From: Gemmatimonadaceae bacterium
GTDB taxonomy: Bacteria; Gemmatimonadota; Gemmatimonadetes; Gemmatimonadales; Gemmatimonadaceae
Length of the DNA: 64,000 nt
Reading direction: 5' to 3'
NCBI GenBank assembly: GCA_036273715.1
Contig: DASUHB010000053.1
Location: forward strand, 21,587 to 85,586
Shown piece after piece: positions 18,016 through 27,010 of this stretch. Both the position numbers and the translations under genes were made by a program. Each line of letters starts with the position of its first letter. The first letter of the stretch is position 1. The notes below the pieces were generated by a model. That model was not told the origin of the DNA and ran no database searches. It saw nothing but the letters and a program-made list of their open reading frames with translations.

Positions 18016-19028
18016 GTTCCGGTCGGCTCGACGCGATGTCGCATGCCGCCGAGCACCTCGTCGACGCGCGTCGGCAGCAACAACGAATCCGCGATCTCCG
18101 CGATTTCCTCGGCTTCCCGCCATTCGCGTTCGAGCTCGGCCAACTCGCCCTCGAGCGCGCGCCGCTCGCGCTCTTCGTGCGCCGCCATCTCGAGCGCCAG
18201 CCGCACGGGGACGGGCAAGGGAAGCACCAGCGCGTGGTCCTGCTGCCGCACGGTGAGCGCGAACACTCCTAACGGAGTCACGGCCTCCTCGAGTACCCGG
18301 ACGGCCTCCGCGATCTGGACGCGCGATCCTCCGAACCGGTTGACCACCGGCAGGAGCATCGCCGCCGCGCGTTGGGCAGCCTCACCTTCCAGCTCGACCG
18401 GCGGGGTATTGTTGTGCGACGCCGCATGTCGGACGCACAGCGCCCAGTCGGTTGCATTCGTCCCGCCGCGCACCGCCAGCCGATCGAGATCCGCGCGCCG
18501 CACCGGCGCCACGATGCCGTTACCGATGGGAATGCGCGCCACGATCGCCGACGGCGATCCGTACAGCAGCGCGCGTCCCCACTGCGTGACCGCGAATGCG
18601 ATACCGCCGACACCCACACCAACCGCCGCGCCGCCGGCGAGCGTCGCTCCGACAGCGGTCACGCCCACGCCGGCTTGCGCCACGCGAAATCGACGACGCC
18701 GCCCGAACTGGTCGCCGTAGCGCCACGCCGCAAGCTCCGGACGAAGCGGCTGTCCGATTCTCACGAGCGTCATGCCATCCGCGATGCGCGCCAGGCCGAT
18801 GTTGTCCGTCGACATGCGAAGCCGCGTGGCGCGGAATCTCCGCTCGCAATCGTCGATGGCTTCCCATCGCTCGTCGAGCGGCGAGAGATTCCACCGCTCA
18901 CAGTGCGTGCAGACCACCCAGAGCCGTCCCCGCGCGGGATCGAACGCCAACCGTCGACCCACCGGGAACGCCTCGATCACCGGATTTGTCCCCAGCGACG
19001 CGTGGCAGAAGATGCACGTGGAGAACAT
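18012..19028 (-). CDS. Zinc-ribbon protein with glycine-rich hydrophobic centre, unknown function
   Basis: A 338-residue protein I do not recognise. The N-terminus has two CxxC pairs (CIFCH near 5-9 and CTHCE near 42-46), a likely zinc ribbon. Around 120-160 is a Gly/Ala/Val-rich segment (VGVTAVGATLAGGAAVGVGV) that could insert in a membrane. Near the C-terminus is a charged helix (HEERERRALEGELAELEREW) with coiled-coil character. I chose the ATG at 19028; an in-frame TTG at 19094 has a poor ribosome site. Its end overlaps the MFS gene by 4 bp, so the pair is co-translated. The CxxC pairs and glycine zipper suggest a membrane-associated regulatory or scaffold role, without proof. Confidence 0.7.
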   Translation of the reverse strand: MFSTCIFCHASLGTNPVIEAFPVGRRLAFDPARGRLWVVCTHCERWNLSPLDERWEAIDDCERRFRATRLRMSTDNIGLARIADGMTLVRIGQPLRPELAAWRYGDQFGRRRRFRVAQAGVGVTAVGATLAGGAAVGVGVGGIAFAVTQWGRALLYGSPSAIVARIPIGNGIVAPVRRADLDRLAVRGGTNATDWALCVRHAASHNNTPPVELEGEAAQRAAAMLLPVVNRFGGSRVQIAEAVRVLEEAVTPLGVFALTVRQQDHALVLPLPVPVRLALEMAAHEERERRALEGELAELEREWREAEEIAEIADSLLLPTRVDEVLGGMRHRVEPTGT

Positions 19029-19262
19029 CACCCCAATATGTCGCGCCGGGGCGCTGCCCGCGAGCGCGCGACGCGTACTGTCGGGCGATGACAACTTCCG
19101 TACGGCGCTCGAATGGAATGCTGACTGTCGCGCAGTGTGCGCGATCAGCGATGAGACATGCGCGGCGAAGATCTGCGTTAGGCAGGAAGAACCACGCGCC
19201 TCGATGCCGAGGGCCGGCGGGCCGGAGTCGCGCCGCCGGCCTCGATCGATCGGGCGACGATG

Positions 19263-19514
19263 CTACCGGTCGTACTTGAGGCAGATTTTGAGCTGCTGGA
19301 GCGCAGCGTCGGTCGCCTCGAGGGCTTTCACACGGTGACCGCCAAAGTCGTGCGCCGCGTGCTGCAGGTCGAAGCGCGCTTTCACCAGGGCGTCCACCGC
19401 CGCATTGATTGCCGGATGACGCTCGGCTGCCGAAACATTGCCGGCGTAGAATGACAACGAGGCGATGCCGGCCATTGCCAGCGTTCCGATCGCCAGTCTC
19501 CACTTCGTGCTCAT
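19263..19514 (-). CDS. Small secreted helical protein, unknown function
   Basis: An 83-residue protein starting at ATG 19514, with AGAGG 6 nt upstream. It has a signal peptide or single membrane anchor (WRLAIGTLAMAGIASLSFYA GNVSAAE) and then a helical body: HPAINAAVDALVKARFDLQH, AAHDFGGHRVKALEATDAAL, QQLKICLKYDR. The HDFGGHR-x-x-A-L motif recurs in small hypothetical proteins of soil bacteria in my recollection; no function is known to me. A metal-binding role for the His residues is possible. It is transcribed leftward, upstream of the repeat-rich protein's stop. Confidence 0.7.
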   Translation of the reverse strand: MSTKWRLAIGTLAMAGIASLSFYAGNVSAAERHPAINAAVDALVKARFDLQHAAHDFGGHRVKALEATDAALQQLKICLKYDR

Positions 19515-19568
19515 GAGGTCCTCTCGGTCCATGGGGTTATCCGATGGACGAACAAGACCACTCCACGT

Positions 19569-19588
19569 TCGCGAAGAAACCTTCGCGA
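19569..19588. terminator. Hairpin between two same-strand genes
   Basis: Perfect 8-bp stem TCGCGAAG / CTTCGCGA with a 4-nt AAAC loop, in the 81-bp gap between the small secreted protein (starts 19514) and the stop of the repeat protein (19596), both leftward. There is no T-run on either strand, so intrinsic termination is uncertain; it may instead protect the 3' end of the repeat-protein message. Confidence 0.4.
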
Positions 19589-19595
19589 CGGCGGA

Positions 19596-20786
19596 TCAGT
19601 GATGCGCGTTCACGAGAGGCAGCAGCTTCGCGAGACCGGAGTTGTTGCCGGCGTAATTGAGCAGCCCGATTTGAACGCCGTGCAGCTCGCGCGCGAAATT
19701 GAAGATGCCGAGCGCGAGCCCGTGCTGCGTGCCCTTCACCTGGTTGAACGCGCTCAGTGAAAACCCGGTGAACGATCCTTCGCGAGAAATTCGCATCCAC
19801 GCTGGAGCGATCACCCCGCCTTTCACGTAGTTGCCGCCCGCAACGAGACTGGCCACGAACCCGTGCACCTTGGGCGCGCCGACGGCCAGACCGGCCAGGG
19901 TGATTCCCTCGATAGACCCCCCGGCGCCGACAGCGATTCCTGCCGCCGTGAAACCCTTGACGCGATTGCCGGCCCCGACGCCCAGGCCGGCGAAAGTGAT
20001 GCCCACGATGTTGTCCCCGGCGCCGACGCCGACACCGGCGAGCGTCAAGCCGCGCACGCTCTGCCCCGCGCCAACGCCAACGCCGGCGATGCTGATCCCG
20101 TCCAGGCTTTCTCCCGCACCGACGCCGAGGCCGGCCACGCTCAACCCGCGCACACGATTCCCGGCGCCGCTGCCAAGTCCGGCCACGCTGACGCCCGTCA
20201 CATCGTGCCCCGCGCCCACTCCGAGTCCACCGATGATCACGCCTTTCACGTCCTGGCCGGCGCCGACACCCAGTCCGCCCGCGGCTAGACCCTCCACGTC
20301 GGATCCGGACCCGGCGCCGAGTCCGCCGACCAGGATCCCGTGAACCGACTTGCCGGCTCCGGCGCCGAGCAGACCGACGGCAACGCCGGAGAGATCGTCG
20401 TCGGCGCCAAGTCCGATGCCGAGACCAACGCCGTCGATGCGCCGCGCTCCGGCGAGCGGCAGGCCGAGCGCAAGCCCCTGGACGAGCCCGTCGCTGTGCT
20501 GGTACGGCGTCCAGATCGTCGCGTTCAACCCGTGAACGACGTAGTGGCCGCTATCGCGAAAGTTGAGGCGGATGCCATCGACGTAGCGCGCGTTGCCGAT
20601 GGCGAGTCCGACGTCATGAATGGTGAGATGCAGCGCTCCGTCACGGCTGGTGTCGGTTGCGGCGTGCGAGGTATCGGGGGAGGTCGGTGTCTGCGCGGTT
20701 CCGCGCGCCACGCATGTGACGAACGCGAGTGCGAACGCGGCCGCGCACGCCGCGCGGCGACCTGCGCTCAGAACGAAAAGTCGCAT
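19596..20786 (-). CDS. Surface repeat protein of LA_2272 type with 16-residue tandem repeats
   Basis: A 396-residue exported protein (signal peptide ending near RGTAQ). From about residue 130 to 305 it has some eleven tandem 16-residue repeats of the form [VI]-x-G-[LIV]-x-[VLA]-[AG]-G-[LV]-G-V-G-A-G-x-x, for example VKGVIIGGLGVGAGHD, VRGLSVAGLGVGAGES and IVGITFAGLGVGAGNR. The C-terminus (HGLALGIFNFARELHGVQIG, LLNYAGNN) is typical of LA_2272-type surface proteins. The regular alternation suggests a beta-solenoid or barrel-associated sheet. It probably lies in the outer membrane. The underlying 48-bp DNA repeats could expand or contract. Function is unknown. Confidence 0.8.
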   Translation of the reverse strand: MRLFVLSAGRRAACAAAFALAFVTCVARGTAQTPTSPDTSHAATDTSRDGALHLTIHDVGLAIGNARYVDGIRLNFRDSGHYVVHGLNATIWTPYQHSDGLVQGLALGLPLAGARRIDGVGLGIGLGADDDLSGVAVGLLGAGAGKSVHGILVGGLGAGSGSDVEGLAAGGLGVGAGQDVKGVIIGGLGVGAGHDVTGVSVAGLGSGAGNRVRGLSVAGLGVGAGESLDGISIAGVGVGAGQSVRGLTLAGVGVGAGDNIVGITFAGLGVGAGNRVKGFTAAGIAVGAGGSIEGITLAGLAVGAPKVHGFVASLVAGGNYVKGGVIAPAWMRISREGSFTGFSLSAFNQVKGTQHGLALGIFNFARELHGVQIGLLNYAGNNSGLAKLLPLVNAHH

Positions 20787-20870
20787 GGGAGGGCAATGGG
20801 TCGAGTCGCCCTGACGTACGGTCGGTCCAGTGCGGAGTTTCAGCCTGCCTTACCGCGTGCCCAGCGTCCG

Positions 20871-21281
20871 TTAGAGCAGGAGCGCCGTGCGGAGCACGAG
20901 ATCGAAATCGCGGTACGTGATCGGCAGCGGAAAATACAGCGAGCCCGTGCGAAGCGCGCGATCGCGCGCTTCCGCGTTGCGGTGCAGCGCCGCGCACAAC
21001 AACAATCGCGCACCGACGGCGCCCAACCATTCGGGCAATCGCTGCGACATCGCGCACGGGTGATCGAAGTCGACGATCGCAACGCGCGGACGCGTGCGCG
21101 CGACAGCCTGGTCGACCGGTTCGTCGTCGAGCGGGTGGGCGGGAGCAAGTCCCGAGCGCAGCACGAATTCATCGAGGAGTGCGGCGGTGTCGGCGTGACC
21201 GGCCAGAATCAGCGCGCGCACCGCCGGCAACGGCGGCGGCACGAGCGAGAGCGGTCGGTTCTCCGATTGTGTGAGCTGCAC
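20871..21281 (-). CDS. Short receiver-like protein, unknown function
   Basis: A 136-residue protein beginning at GTG. The pattern VRALILAGHADTAALLDEFV then TRPRVAIVDFDHPCAMS resembles the first half of a response-regulator receiver domain, with Asp in VDFD at the phospho-acceptor position, and LLLCAALHRNAEARDRAL like the alpha4-beta5 part. The acidic pocket at the end of strand 1 is missing (ILAGHAD instead of a DD pair) and the end PLPITYRDFDLVLRTALLL replaces the usual K-P. It may be a degenerate, phosphorylation-independent receiver. No clear ribosome site is visible, so the start is uncertain. Confidence 0.55.
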   Translation of the reverse strand: MQLTQSENRPLSLVPPPLPAVRALILAGHADTAALLDEFVLRSGLAPAHPLDDEPVDQAVARTRPRVAIVDFDHPCAMSQRLPEWLGAVGARLLLCAALHRNAEARDRALRTGSLYFPLPITYRDFDLVLRTALLL

Positions 21282-21373
21282 GTTGCGGCCTCGACGAATT
21301 GCAATTGACCCATGTGCTCGCGATCGACTCGAGCGAGCTCATTCATGGAAGATTTACGGAAGAGCGCGTAACA

Positions 21374-21427
21374 GCGCGCGCGAGGTTGTCGCGCGCGCGC
21401 GTCGCGACGTGCAACGCGCTGTTGCAC
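21374..21427. other. Two perfect hairpins in the 254-bp gap downstream of the SDR gene
   Basis: First hairpin: 10-bp stem GCGCGCGCGA / TCGCGCGCGC with a GGTTG loop (21374-21398). Second: 7-bp stem GTGCAAC / GTTGCAC with a GCGCT loop (21409-21427). Both lie 110-160 nt beyond the stop of the leftward SDR gene and upstream of the leftward receiver-like gene. They could end SDR transcription or shape the 5' leader of the next gene. No T-run follows. The rest of the gap (21282-21535) shows nothing else I can name. Confidence 0.4.
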
Positions 21428-21535
21428 GAGGTGTCGTGAGGTTGACGCAAGTGACGTGCGGTGATGCGCAGCGATGCCCGGCGGGATGACGTCCGAGCGC
21501 ACCGCGGTTTGTCGGCGCGCATCGGACGCGGCGAG

Positions 21536-22513
21536 TTACGCAGCGAGAAGCTTCGCGCTCGCGCGGTAACTGCTGATGATGTTGGGCAGGTAGCGGGACA
21601 TCGGTGTGTACTCCAGACCGAGTGCCGCACACGCATGCGAGCCGTCGACGCGAAATCCCGACGTGGTGAATCGTGCTTCGTCGAGTGAGAGGCGCGGACG
21701 TCCGCCGAACAACGACGCGGCGGCGGTCGAGAATGTTGCCGTCGTCGTGGTGATCCAGTTGGGCATGACTCCGGGCGCCGACTTGCCGGACACCTTCGCC
21801 ACGCGCGACATGAATTCGTGCGTCGACATCGTCTCGGCGTTCAAGATGTAACGCGATCCGCTGTGTCCTTTATCGGCGGCGAGTGCGATTCCGGTTGCCG
21901 CATCGCGCGCCCAGATCCATCCCATCGGTGCGTCGCCGGTGCGGCGGCGCTTGCCGGTGACGAAATCGTAGACCATGCGGCCGAGCCATCCGGAATCGCC
22001 GGCGGCGACGATGAGACCCGGATTGACGACGATCACTTCGACACCCTTGGCGCGGTAGCGCAGCACTGCTTGTTCGGCGGTGAGCTTGGAGCGCTCGTAT
22101 GCCGTATGGGTGTAGCCGCGGTGCACGGTGCGCTCGGTACCCCAGAAGCCGGGTTGCTCACCGATGGTGAGCGACGATGACACGTACACGACGCGCGGCA
22201 CGCGCGCTTCGAGCGCGGCAGCGAGCGTGTTCTCGGCTCCGTACACGTTCACCGCGTGAAAGGTCGAGGCTTGCGGCGCCCAGAAGTCGAAGAATTGCGC
22301 GACGTGGACGACCAGGTCGCAGCCCTGCATCGCATCCGCGAGGAGCCGGGCGCGCATGAGATCGCTCATGACCGGCTCGGCGCCCAACTTTCGTAACACT
22401 CCGATGCCGCTCCGTCGGCGAACCTGTCCGACCACTGCATCGCCGCGTTCGCGGAACACCTCGGTGAGCGCGCGTCCGAGCGGCCCGGCCGCTCCAGTCA
22501 GAAATACTCGCAT
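21536..22513 (-). CDS. NAD(P)-dependent epimerase/reductase, extended SDR family
   Basis: A 325-residue extended short-chain dehydrogenase. It has the nucleotide motif MRVFLTGAAGPLG at the start, D-L near residue 51, VVHVAQFFDFW where VVHLAA normally stands, a YVSSSLT strand, the catalytic YERSK, and VNPGLIVAAGDSG. Members of this branch include dihydroflavonol-reductase-like enzymes and sugar or sterol epimerases; the substrate is not readable. The start is ATG at 22513. It is divergent from the M14 peptidase, with an 84-bp shared upstream region and no clear -35/-10 pair. No operon partner is evident. Confidence 0.88.
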   Translation of the reverse strand: MRVFLTGAAGPLGRALTEVFRERGDAVVGQVRRRSGIGVLRKLGAEPVMSDLMRARLLADAMQGCDLVVHVAQFFDFWAPQASTFHAVNVYGAENTLAAALEARVPRVVYVSSSLTIGEQPGFWGTERTVHRGYTHTAYERSKLTAEQAVLRYRAKGVEVIVVNPGLIVAAGDSGWLGRMVYDFVTGKRRRTGDAPMGWIWARDAATGIALAADKGHSGSRYILNAETMSTHEFMSRVAKVSGKSAPGVMPNWITTTTATFSTAAASLFGGRPRLSLDEARFTTSGFRVDGSHACAALGLEYTPMSRYLPNIISSYRASAKLLAA

Positions 22514-22597
22514 GGCCTGCGTCTCCTCTCGTGTCCGATCGATTGGCCCTCGTCAATTGACGATTCGGATACGGCCGGGGAACGCCGGAAGGGGTTG

Positions 22598-25513
22598 ATG
22601 GAGCGCGTGTTTGGTGATACTCACAACTACCCAAAACGTACCTCCAGCCACCTACCTCTCGTGCTTCCCTTCTCGATCCTCCTCGCCGTCGCGCTGCAAC
22701 AGCCTGCGGCGTACCAGCAGCCGGCGCCCCCTGTTCAGCAGACGCATTCGGTGCAGGCGCCGGCGCCCACTCGACACCGGGTTGCGTTGGACACGGGCTA
22801 TGCCCGGTTAGTCCGCGAAGCGACGACCGACCCGCGGTTTCTGCCGCAGGCAGTCGCCACGCTGCCGGCGAGCGAGAGCGTCCCGAGTCCGCTCAAGTTT
22901 TTCGGGAGCATCGCGGGAGCGCCCGGCGTGATGCACCACACGAAGGACATCTACGCGTATTTCCGCGCGCTCGCGCGGGCGACACCCCGGGTGCGCGTCG
23001 ACAGCATCGCGACCACCGAAGAAGGGCGACAGATCATTCTCGTGGTGATCGCGGACGAGCAGACCATGCACTCGATCGACCACTATAAAGCGCTGATGCG
23101 GCGCCTGGCCGATCCGCGGACGCTGCCCGCCGATTCCGCGGCGGCGGTGATCGGCGACGCAAAGCCCATCTACTATCTGAACGGCGGCCTGCATTCTCCG
23201 GAAATGGGTTCGCCGGAAATGCTAACGGAGCTCGCGTACCGGTTGGCGGTGGGCGATGACTCGACCGATGCCATGATTCGCAGCCGCGTGATCACGATCA
23301 TCAATCCGGTGAGCGAGCCGGATGGCCGCGACAAGCAGGTGGATTGGTACCTGCACTATACGAAGGGCCGTCCGAAGTTCGACGACGGCTTTCCGCGTTC
23401 GTCGCCGTTCTGGGGCCGCTATGTGCTGCACGACAACAACCGCGACGGCCTGCAGATCTCGCAAGCGCTGACGAAGGCGATCTTCGACATCTACTACGAT
23501 TGGCATCCGTTAGTCATGCACGACCTGCACGAGTCGGTGCCGCTGCTGTACGTGTCGACGGGCACCGGGCCCTACAACGTGAACAACGATCCGATCATCA
23601 TCGGGCAGTGGCAGGTGCTCGCCAACAACGACATCACGACGTTGAGCGCGGCCGGGCTGCCGGGCGTGTGGACGTGGGCGTTCTTCGACGGATGGTGGCC
23701 GGGCTACGGCATGTGGGTCGCCAACAATCACAATGCGGTCGGCCGGTTCTTCGAGACGTTCGGCAACGCGGGCGGCGACACGTATCTGCGCGATCTGTCG
23801 GGCGAGCGATACGCCGGAGCACCGGTGACGTCGCGCGAGTGGTATCGGTCGTGGCCGCCGACGAAGGAGGTGTACTGGAGCTCGCGCGACAACGTCAATT
23901 ATCAGGAGACCGGCGTTCTCGCGTCGCTCACATACGCAGCGACCAACGCCTCGAAGATGTTGCACGACTTCTATCAGGTGGGCGTGAACAGCCTCGCGCG
24001 CGGCCGCACGGAGACGCCGCACGCGTACGTGATTCCCGGGTTCGCGCGTCAGCGCGATCCGCGCCGCGTCGCCTACCTGATCAACCAGCTCGAGCGCCAG
24101 CACATCGAGATCGATCGACGCACCGCGGGCGATTCGGCGGGCGACTTCGTGATCAGGCTCGACCAGCCGTATCGCGACCTCGCCGTCAACCTGCTCAGCA
24201 CGCAGAGCTACCCGAGCACGGCGCAGTATCCGCCCTACGACGACATCGCGTGGACGTTAGGCGCGCTTTACGGCGTGCAGGTGCACGCGGTGAACGATAC
24301 GTCGGTGTTTCACTGGACCGATCTCGAGCGCCTCGCGGACACGGTGGCGTACCGCGGCGCGGTGCGGGGCGCCGGCCCCGTCTACCTGCTCGCCTACCGT
24401 GCGCAGAGCGAAGTGCTGCCGGCGCTCTTCCACCTGCGTGAACGCGACCGCGCGGCAACCGCGGCGGTGGCGGAGCACGCGTTCGTCGTTGGGCAGGACA
24501 GCTTCCCGGCGGGATCGGTGATCATCGAGCGCGCGCCGGCCGGCGCGGCGAAAGAGATCGCCGACCGATGGGGCTTGCCGCTGGTGAGCGCGGACCGTGT
24601 GCCGGATGTCCAACGGCACGCCGTCGACCTGCCCCGCATCGCCGTCTACCATTCGTGGTACGATACCCAGGACGCCGGCTGGTCGCGCTATACGTTCGAT
24701 CAGTTAGGCATCCCGTACACGTCGATCGACAAGGACGATCTGCGGCGCGGCGCGCTGCGCAAACGGTTCGACGTCATCCTGGTGCCCAACATGAACGGGT
24801 CGCTCGACCGGATGATCAACGGCGTCGATCGCGACGTCGGACCGCTGCCGTTCGAGAAGACGTCCGCGACGCCTAACTTGGGCACGCCGTTCTCGAGCCC
24901 CGACATCACCGGCGGCCCCGGCTTTGCCGGCCTCGAGGCCCTGCGCGCGTTCGTCGACGATGGCGGCGAGCTGATCACGCTCGAGACGTCGACGCGCCTC
25001 GCGGCGGAGTCGGGCATCGCCGCCGAGCTCTCGCCGCATCCGACGCGGACGTTGTTCCATCCGGGATCCGTCGTGCGCGTGCGCATGCGACACGCATCGC
25101 CGATCCTCTATGGGTTCCCCGACACCACCACCGTGTTTCGCGGCAATGCGCCGCTGTTCGAAGTGCCGCCGCGCGACAGCGCGATGCTGATTCTGCAGTA
25201 CGGCACCAAGCTGCCGGAAGCGGCGGATACCGGCGCGATCATGGGCGAGCCCAACAAGGCCGCGCCGCCGCGCGACTCGACGGCGAAATCGAAGAAGCAC
25301 GGATCGGAAGAGCCGTACGTCGTGTCCGGCATGGTGCGCGGGGAGGATGAGATCATCGGGCAAGGCGCGATCTTCGACGTGCCGGTCCGCAAAGGACACG
25401 TCGTTGCGTTCACGTTCGATCCGCTGCATCGCTATCTCAACCATCACGAATTTCCGATGGTCTGGAACGCCATCATCAATTGGAATGTGGTGCCGCCTCG
25501 TTCGACGCAGTGA
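22598..25513 (+). CDS. Large secreted M14-family zinc carboxypeptidase
   Basis: A 971-residue protein with an N-terminal hydrophobic export segment (LPLVLPFSILLAVALQQPAA) and a proline/glutamine-rich linker. The M14 domain (about 100-420) has zinc ligands His199 and Glu202 in GGLHSPEMGSPEM and a third His in MHDLHES (308 or 311). NPVSEPDGRDKQ and DNNRDGLQIS match the substrate-binding loop of this branch. The long C-terminal half (about 480-970) resembles the glutamine-amidotransferase-like and beta domains found in such large M14 proteins. ATG 22598 has GGAAGGGG upstream. Family enzymes trim C-terminal residues or peptidoglycan peptides; the target here is open. Confidence 0.87.
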   Translation: MERVFGDTHNYPKRTSSHLPLVLPFSILLAVALQQPAAYQQPAPPVQQTHSVQAPAPTRHRVALDTGYARLVREATTDPRFLPQAVATLPASESVPSPLKFFGSIAGAPGVMHHTKDIYAYFRALARATPRVRVDSIATTEEGRQIILVVIADEQTMHSIDHYKALMRRLADPRTLPADSAAAVIGDAKPIYYLNGGLHSPEMGSPEMLTELAYRLAVGDDSTDAMIRSRVITIINPVSEPDGRDKQVDWYLHYTKGRPKFDDGFPRSSPFWGRYVLHDNNRDGLQISQALTKAIFDIYYDWHPLVMHDLHESVPLLYVSTGTGPYNVNNDPIIIGQWQVLANNDITTLSAAGLPGVWTWAFFDGWWPGYGMWVANNHNAVGRFFETFGNAGGDTYLRDLSGERYAGAPVTSREWYRSWPPTKEVYWSSRDNVNYQETGVLASLTYAATNASKMLHDFYQVGVNSLARGRTETPHAYVIPGFARQRDPRRVAYLINQLERQHIEIDRRTAGDSAGDFVIRLDQPYRDLAVNLLSTQSYPSTAQYPPYDDIAWTLGALYGVQVHAVNDTSVFHWTDLERLADTVAYRGAVRGAGPVYLLAYRAQSEVLPALFHLRERDRAATAAVAEHAFVVGQDSFPAGSVIIERAPAGAAKEIADRWGLPLVSADRVPDVQRHAVDLPRIAVYHSWYDTQDAGWSRYTFDQLGIPYTSIDKDDLRRGALRKRFDVILVPNMNGSLDRMINGVDRDVGPLPFEKTSATPNLGTPFSSPDITGGPGFAGLEALRAFVDDGGELITLETSTRLAAESGIAAELSPHPTRTLFHPGSVVRVRMRHASPILYGFPDTTTVFRGNAPLFEVPPRDSAMLILQYGTKLPEAADTGAIMGEPNKAAPPRDSTAKSKKHGSEEPYVVSGMVRGEDEIIGQGAIFDVPVRKGHVVAFTFDPLHRYLNHHEFPMVWNAIINWNVVPPRSTQ

Positions 25514-25683
25514 GTGGACAATTTCGTCTCTACGCGTGGACAGCAGCGCGCGCGAAGCGTTTGGCCGTTTCGCGCGCAAGTGCCATTGTATCAATGCGGT
25601 AGCGCGAGCGCGCGAAAGTCTGGTATGACGCGTGCCTTCGGCGCGAGGTGTGCTCGCATGACATCTCGTACCGGAGGAACCCG

Positions 25684-26343
25684 ATGCGTACAGGAACCGG
25701 CGCTGTCGCGGCAGTCGTCGCGCTCGTCGCGGCCGCCGTGCCGCTGAGCGCGCAGCGTGGGCTGCGTGTGATCGACGAATCGTCTGATGAGGTGGTTCAG
25801 TTCACGCCGTACGTCGGCTATCTGACGTTCGGTGATTTCTTCAGCCGGCGTACGGGCTCGTCGTTGACGACCGACGACGCCGCGGTGGTGGGAGCACAGC
25901 TCGCGCTCAAGCTCGCACCGTACGTCTCGTTCTACGGCAACCTCGGCTACGCGAAGTCGAACGTCGAGGTGGATGTGCCGCTTGCCGCGACCGGCGCGCA
26001 GGGCAATTCGAACATCTGGCTGTACGACGGCGGCTTGCAATTCAGCGTGCCGACCGGTCCATTCGGCCGCGGATCCGTGAAGCCGTTTTTCCAGATCGGC
26101 GCCGGCGCCATGCACTACAATTTTGGCGACGGCGGCGACGGCGTTCCGTCGACAACCGCGACCAACTTTGCGTGGAATGCGGGTGTAGGAATCGATGCGA
26201 GGATCGCGCGCTCGATCGGCGTGCGGTTCATGGCCAAGGACTACATTGGCCGGTTCAATCTGCAGGACATTTCGGGCGAGCCGATCGACGCGCCGGTGAC
26301 ACAGAACTGGGCGTTGTCGGCCGGATTGCGATTCGGATTCTGA
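25684..26343 (+). CDS. Outer-membrane beta-barrel protein
   Basis: A 219-residue exported protein: signal peptide ending near PLSAQ, then alternating amphipathic strands (VVQFTPYVGYLTFGDFF, AQLALKLAPYVSFYGNLGYA, KPFFQIGAGAMHYNF, AWNAGVGIDARIARSIGVRF) and a C-terminal aromatic residue (GLRFGF) typical of BAM-recognised barrels. About eight strands are visible. GGAGG precedes the ATG by 6 nt. A long terminator hairpin lies just downstream. Function within the barrel families (OmpW/OmpA-like) cannot be assigned. Confidence 0.85.
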   Translation: MRTGTGAVAAVVALVAAAVPLSAQRGLRVIDESSDEVVQFTPYVGYLTFGDFFSRRTGSSLTTDDAAVVGAQLALKLAPYVSFYGNLGYAKSNVEVDVPLAATGAQGNSNIWLYDGGLQFSVPTGPFGRGSVKPFFQIGAGAMHYNFGDGGDGVPSTTATNFAWNAGVGIDARIARSIGVRFMAKDYIGRFNLQDISGEPIDAPVTQNWALSAGLRFGF

Positions 26344-26361
26344 TCGACGGCCGGATGCACG

Positions 26362-26395
26362 GTGGGGCGGGGCGCGCGTGCGCGCCCCGCCCCAC
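26362..26395. terminator. Bidirectional terminator hairpin between convergent genes
   Basis: A perfect 15-bp stem GTGGGGCGGGGCGCG / CGCGCCCCGCCCCAC with a 4-nt CGTG loop, 18 bp after the barrel gene's stop and 21 bp before the stop of the convergent Yip1 gene. No T-run, but the strong GC stem and placement between convergent stops make termination in both directions likely. Confidence 0.7.
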
Positions 26396-26416
26396 GTGCC
26401 TAACAGAGCGCCTGGG

Positions 26417-27010
26417 TCAGCGCATCATTGCCATGCCGCCGAGACCGAGCATCGCGAGCACCCAGCCAATCACCAGGAACACCACGATGCCGGCGATGAT
26501 CGCGACGACCGTGTATCCAGCTGCTTTGTCGGCCGGCGCCTTCATCAGAATGGGTAATCCGAGATAGAGCAGATAGATCGAATAGATCAAGCCGATCAGC
26601 GCGCCGATCCAGCCGATGACCGGTATGATCGCGAGAATTCCGAACACCCAGACCGCGGTGAGCGAATACGCGGAGACCTTCAGCGCCTGCATGCTGCCCT
26701 TCGTGCCGCCGAACGTCGGCGCCAGGGCGTCGATGATCAACGCGAACACGTAGACGGCGACCAGGTCCGTGATGAAGGTCCCGCACGCAAAGCGGATCAG
26801 CCAACCTATCGGGTAGCCCACTCTGCCGATTAAGCCCACGCTTCCGCCAAAGAGTACGGCGCCGATGACAAACGCGATGATACGCGCGAGCGACAGCGGA
26901 ATGACGTATCCGGTGTACAGCCCGCCCACGGTGGCTGGTTCAGCGTCGATCACCGACCATTCCTGCCTCGGCTGCGTGATCAGTTTTTTCGCCCTGTCGT
27001 TCAGGCCCAT
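26417..27010 (-). CDS. Yip1-domain membrane protein
   Basis: A 197-residue protein with a soluble N-terminus (NDRAKKLITQPRQEWSVIDA, the usual start of bacterial Yip1 proteins) and five hydrophobic segments (IPLSLARIIAFVIGAVLFGG, FITDLVAVYVFALIIDALAP, VFGILAIIPVIGWIGALIGL, IYSIYLLYLGLPILM, TVVAIIAGIVVFLVIGWVLA). Bacterial Yip1 proteins are inner-membrane proteins of unknown role. It is transcribed alone, facing the barrel gene. Confidence 0.85.
   Translation of the reverse strand: MGLNDRAKKLITQPRQEWSVIDAEPATVGGLYTGYVIPLSLARIIAFVIGAVLFGGSVGLIGRVGYPIGWLIRFACGTFITDLVAVYVFALIIDALAPTFGGTKGSMQALKVSAYSLTAVWVFGILAIIPVIGWIGALIGLIYSIYLLYLGLPILMKAPADKAAGYTVVAIIAGIVVFLVIGWVLAMLGLGGMAMMR

Noticed and set aside
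19860..20350. CRISPR-like direct repeats
   Set aside because: The 48-bp repeats are in frame and encode the 16-residue repeats of a surface protein, with no spacers.
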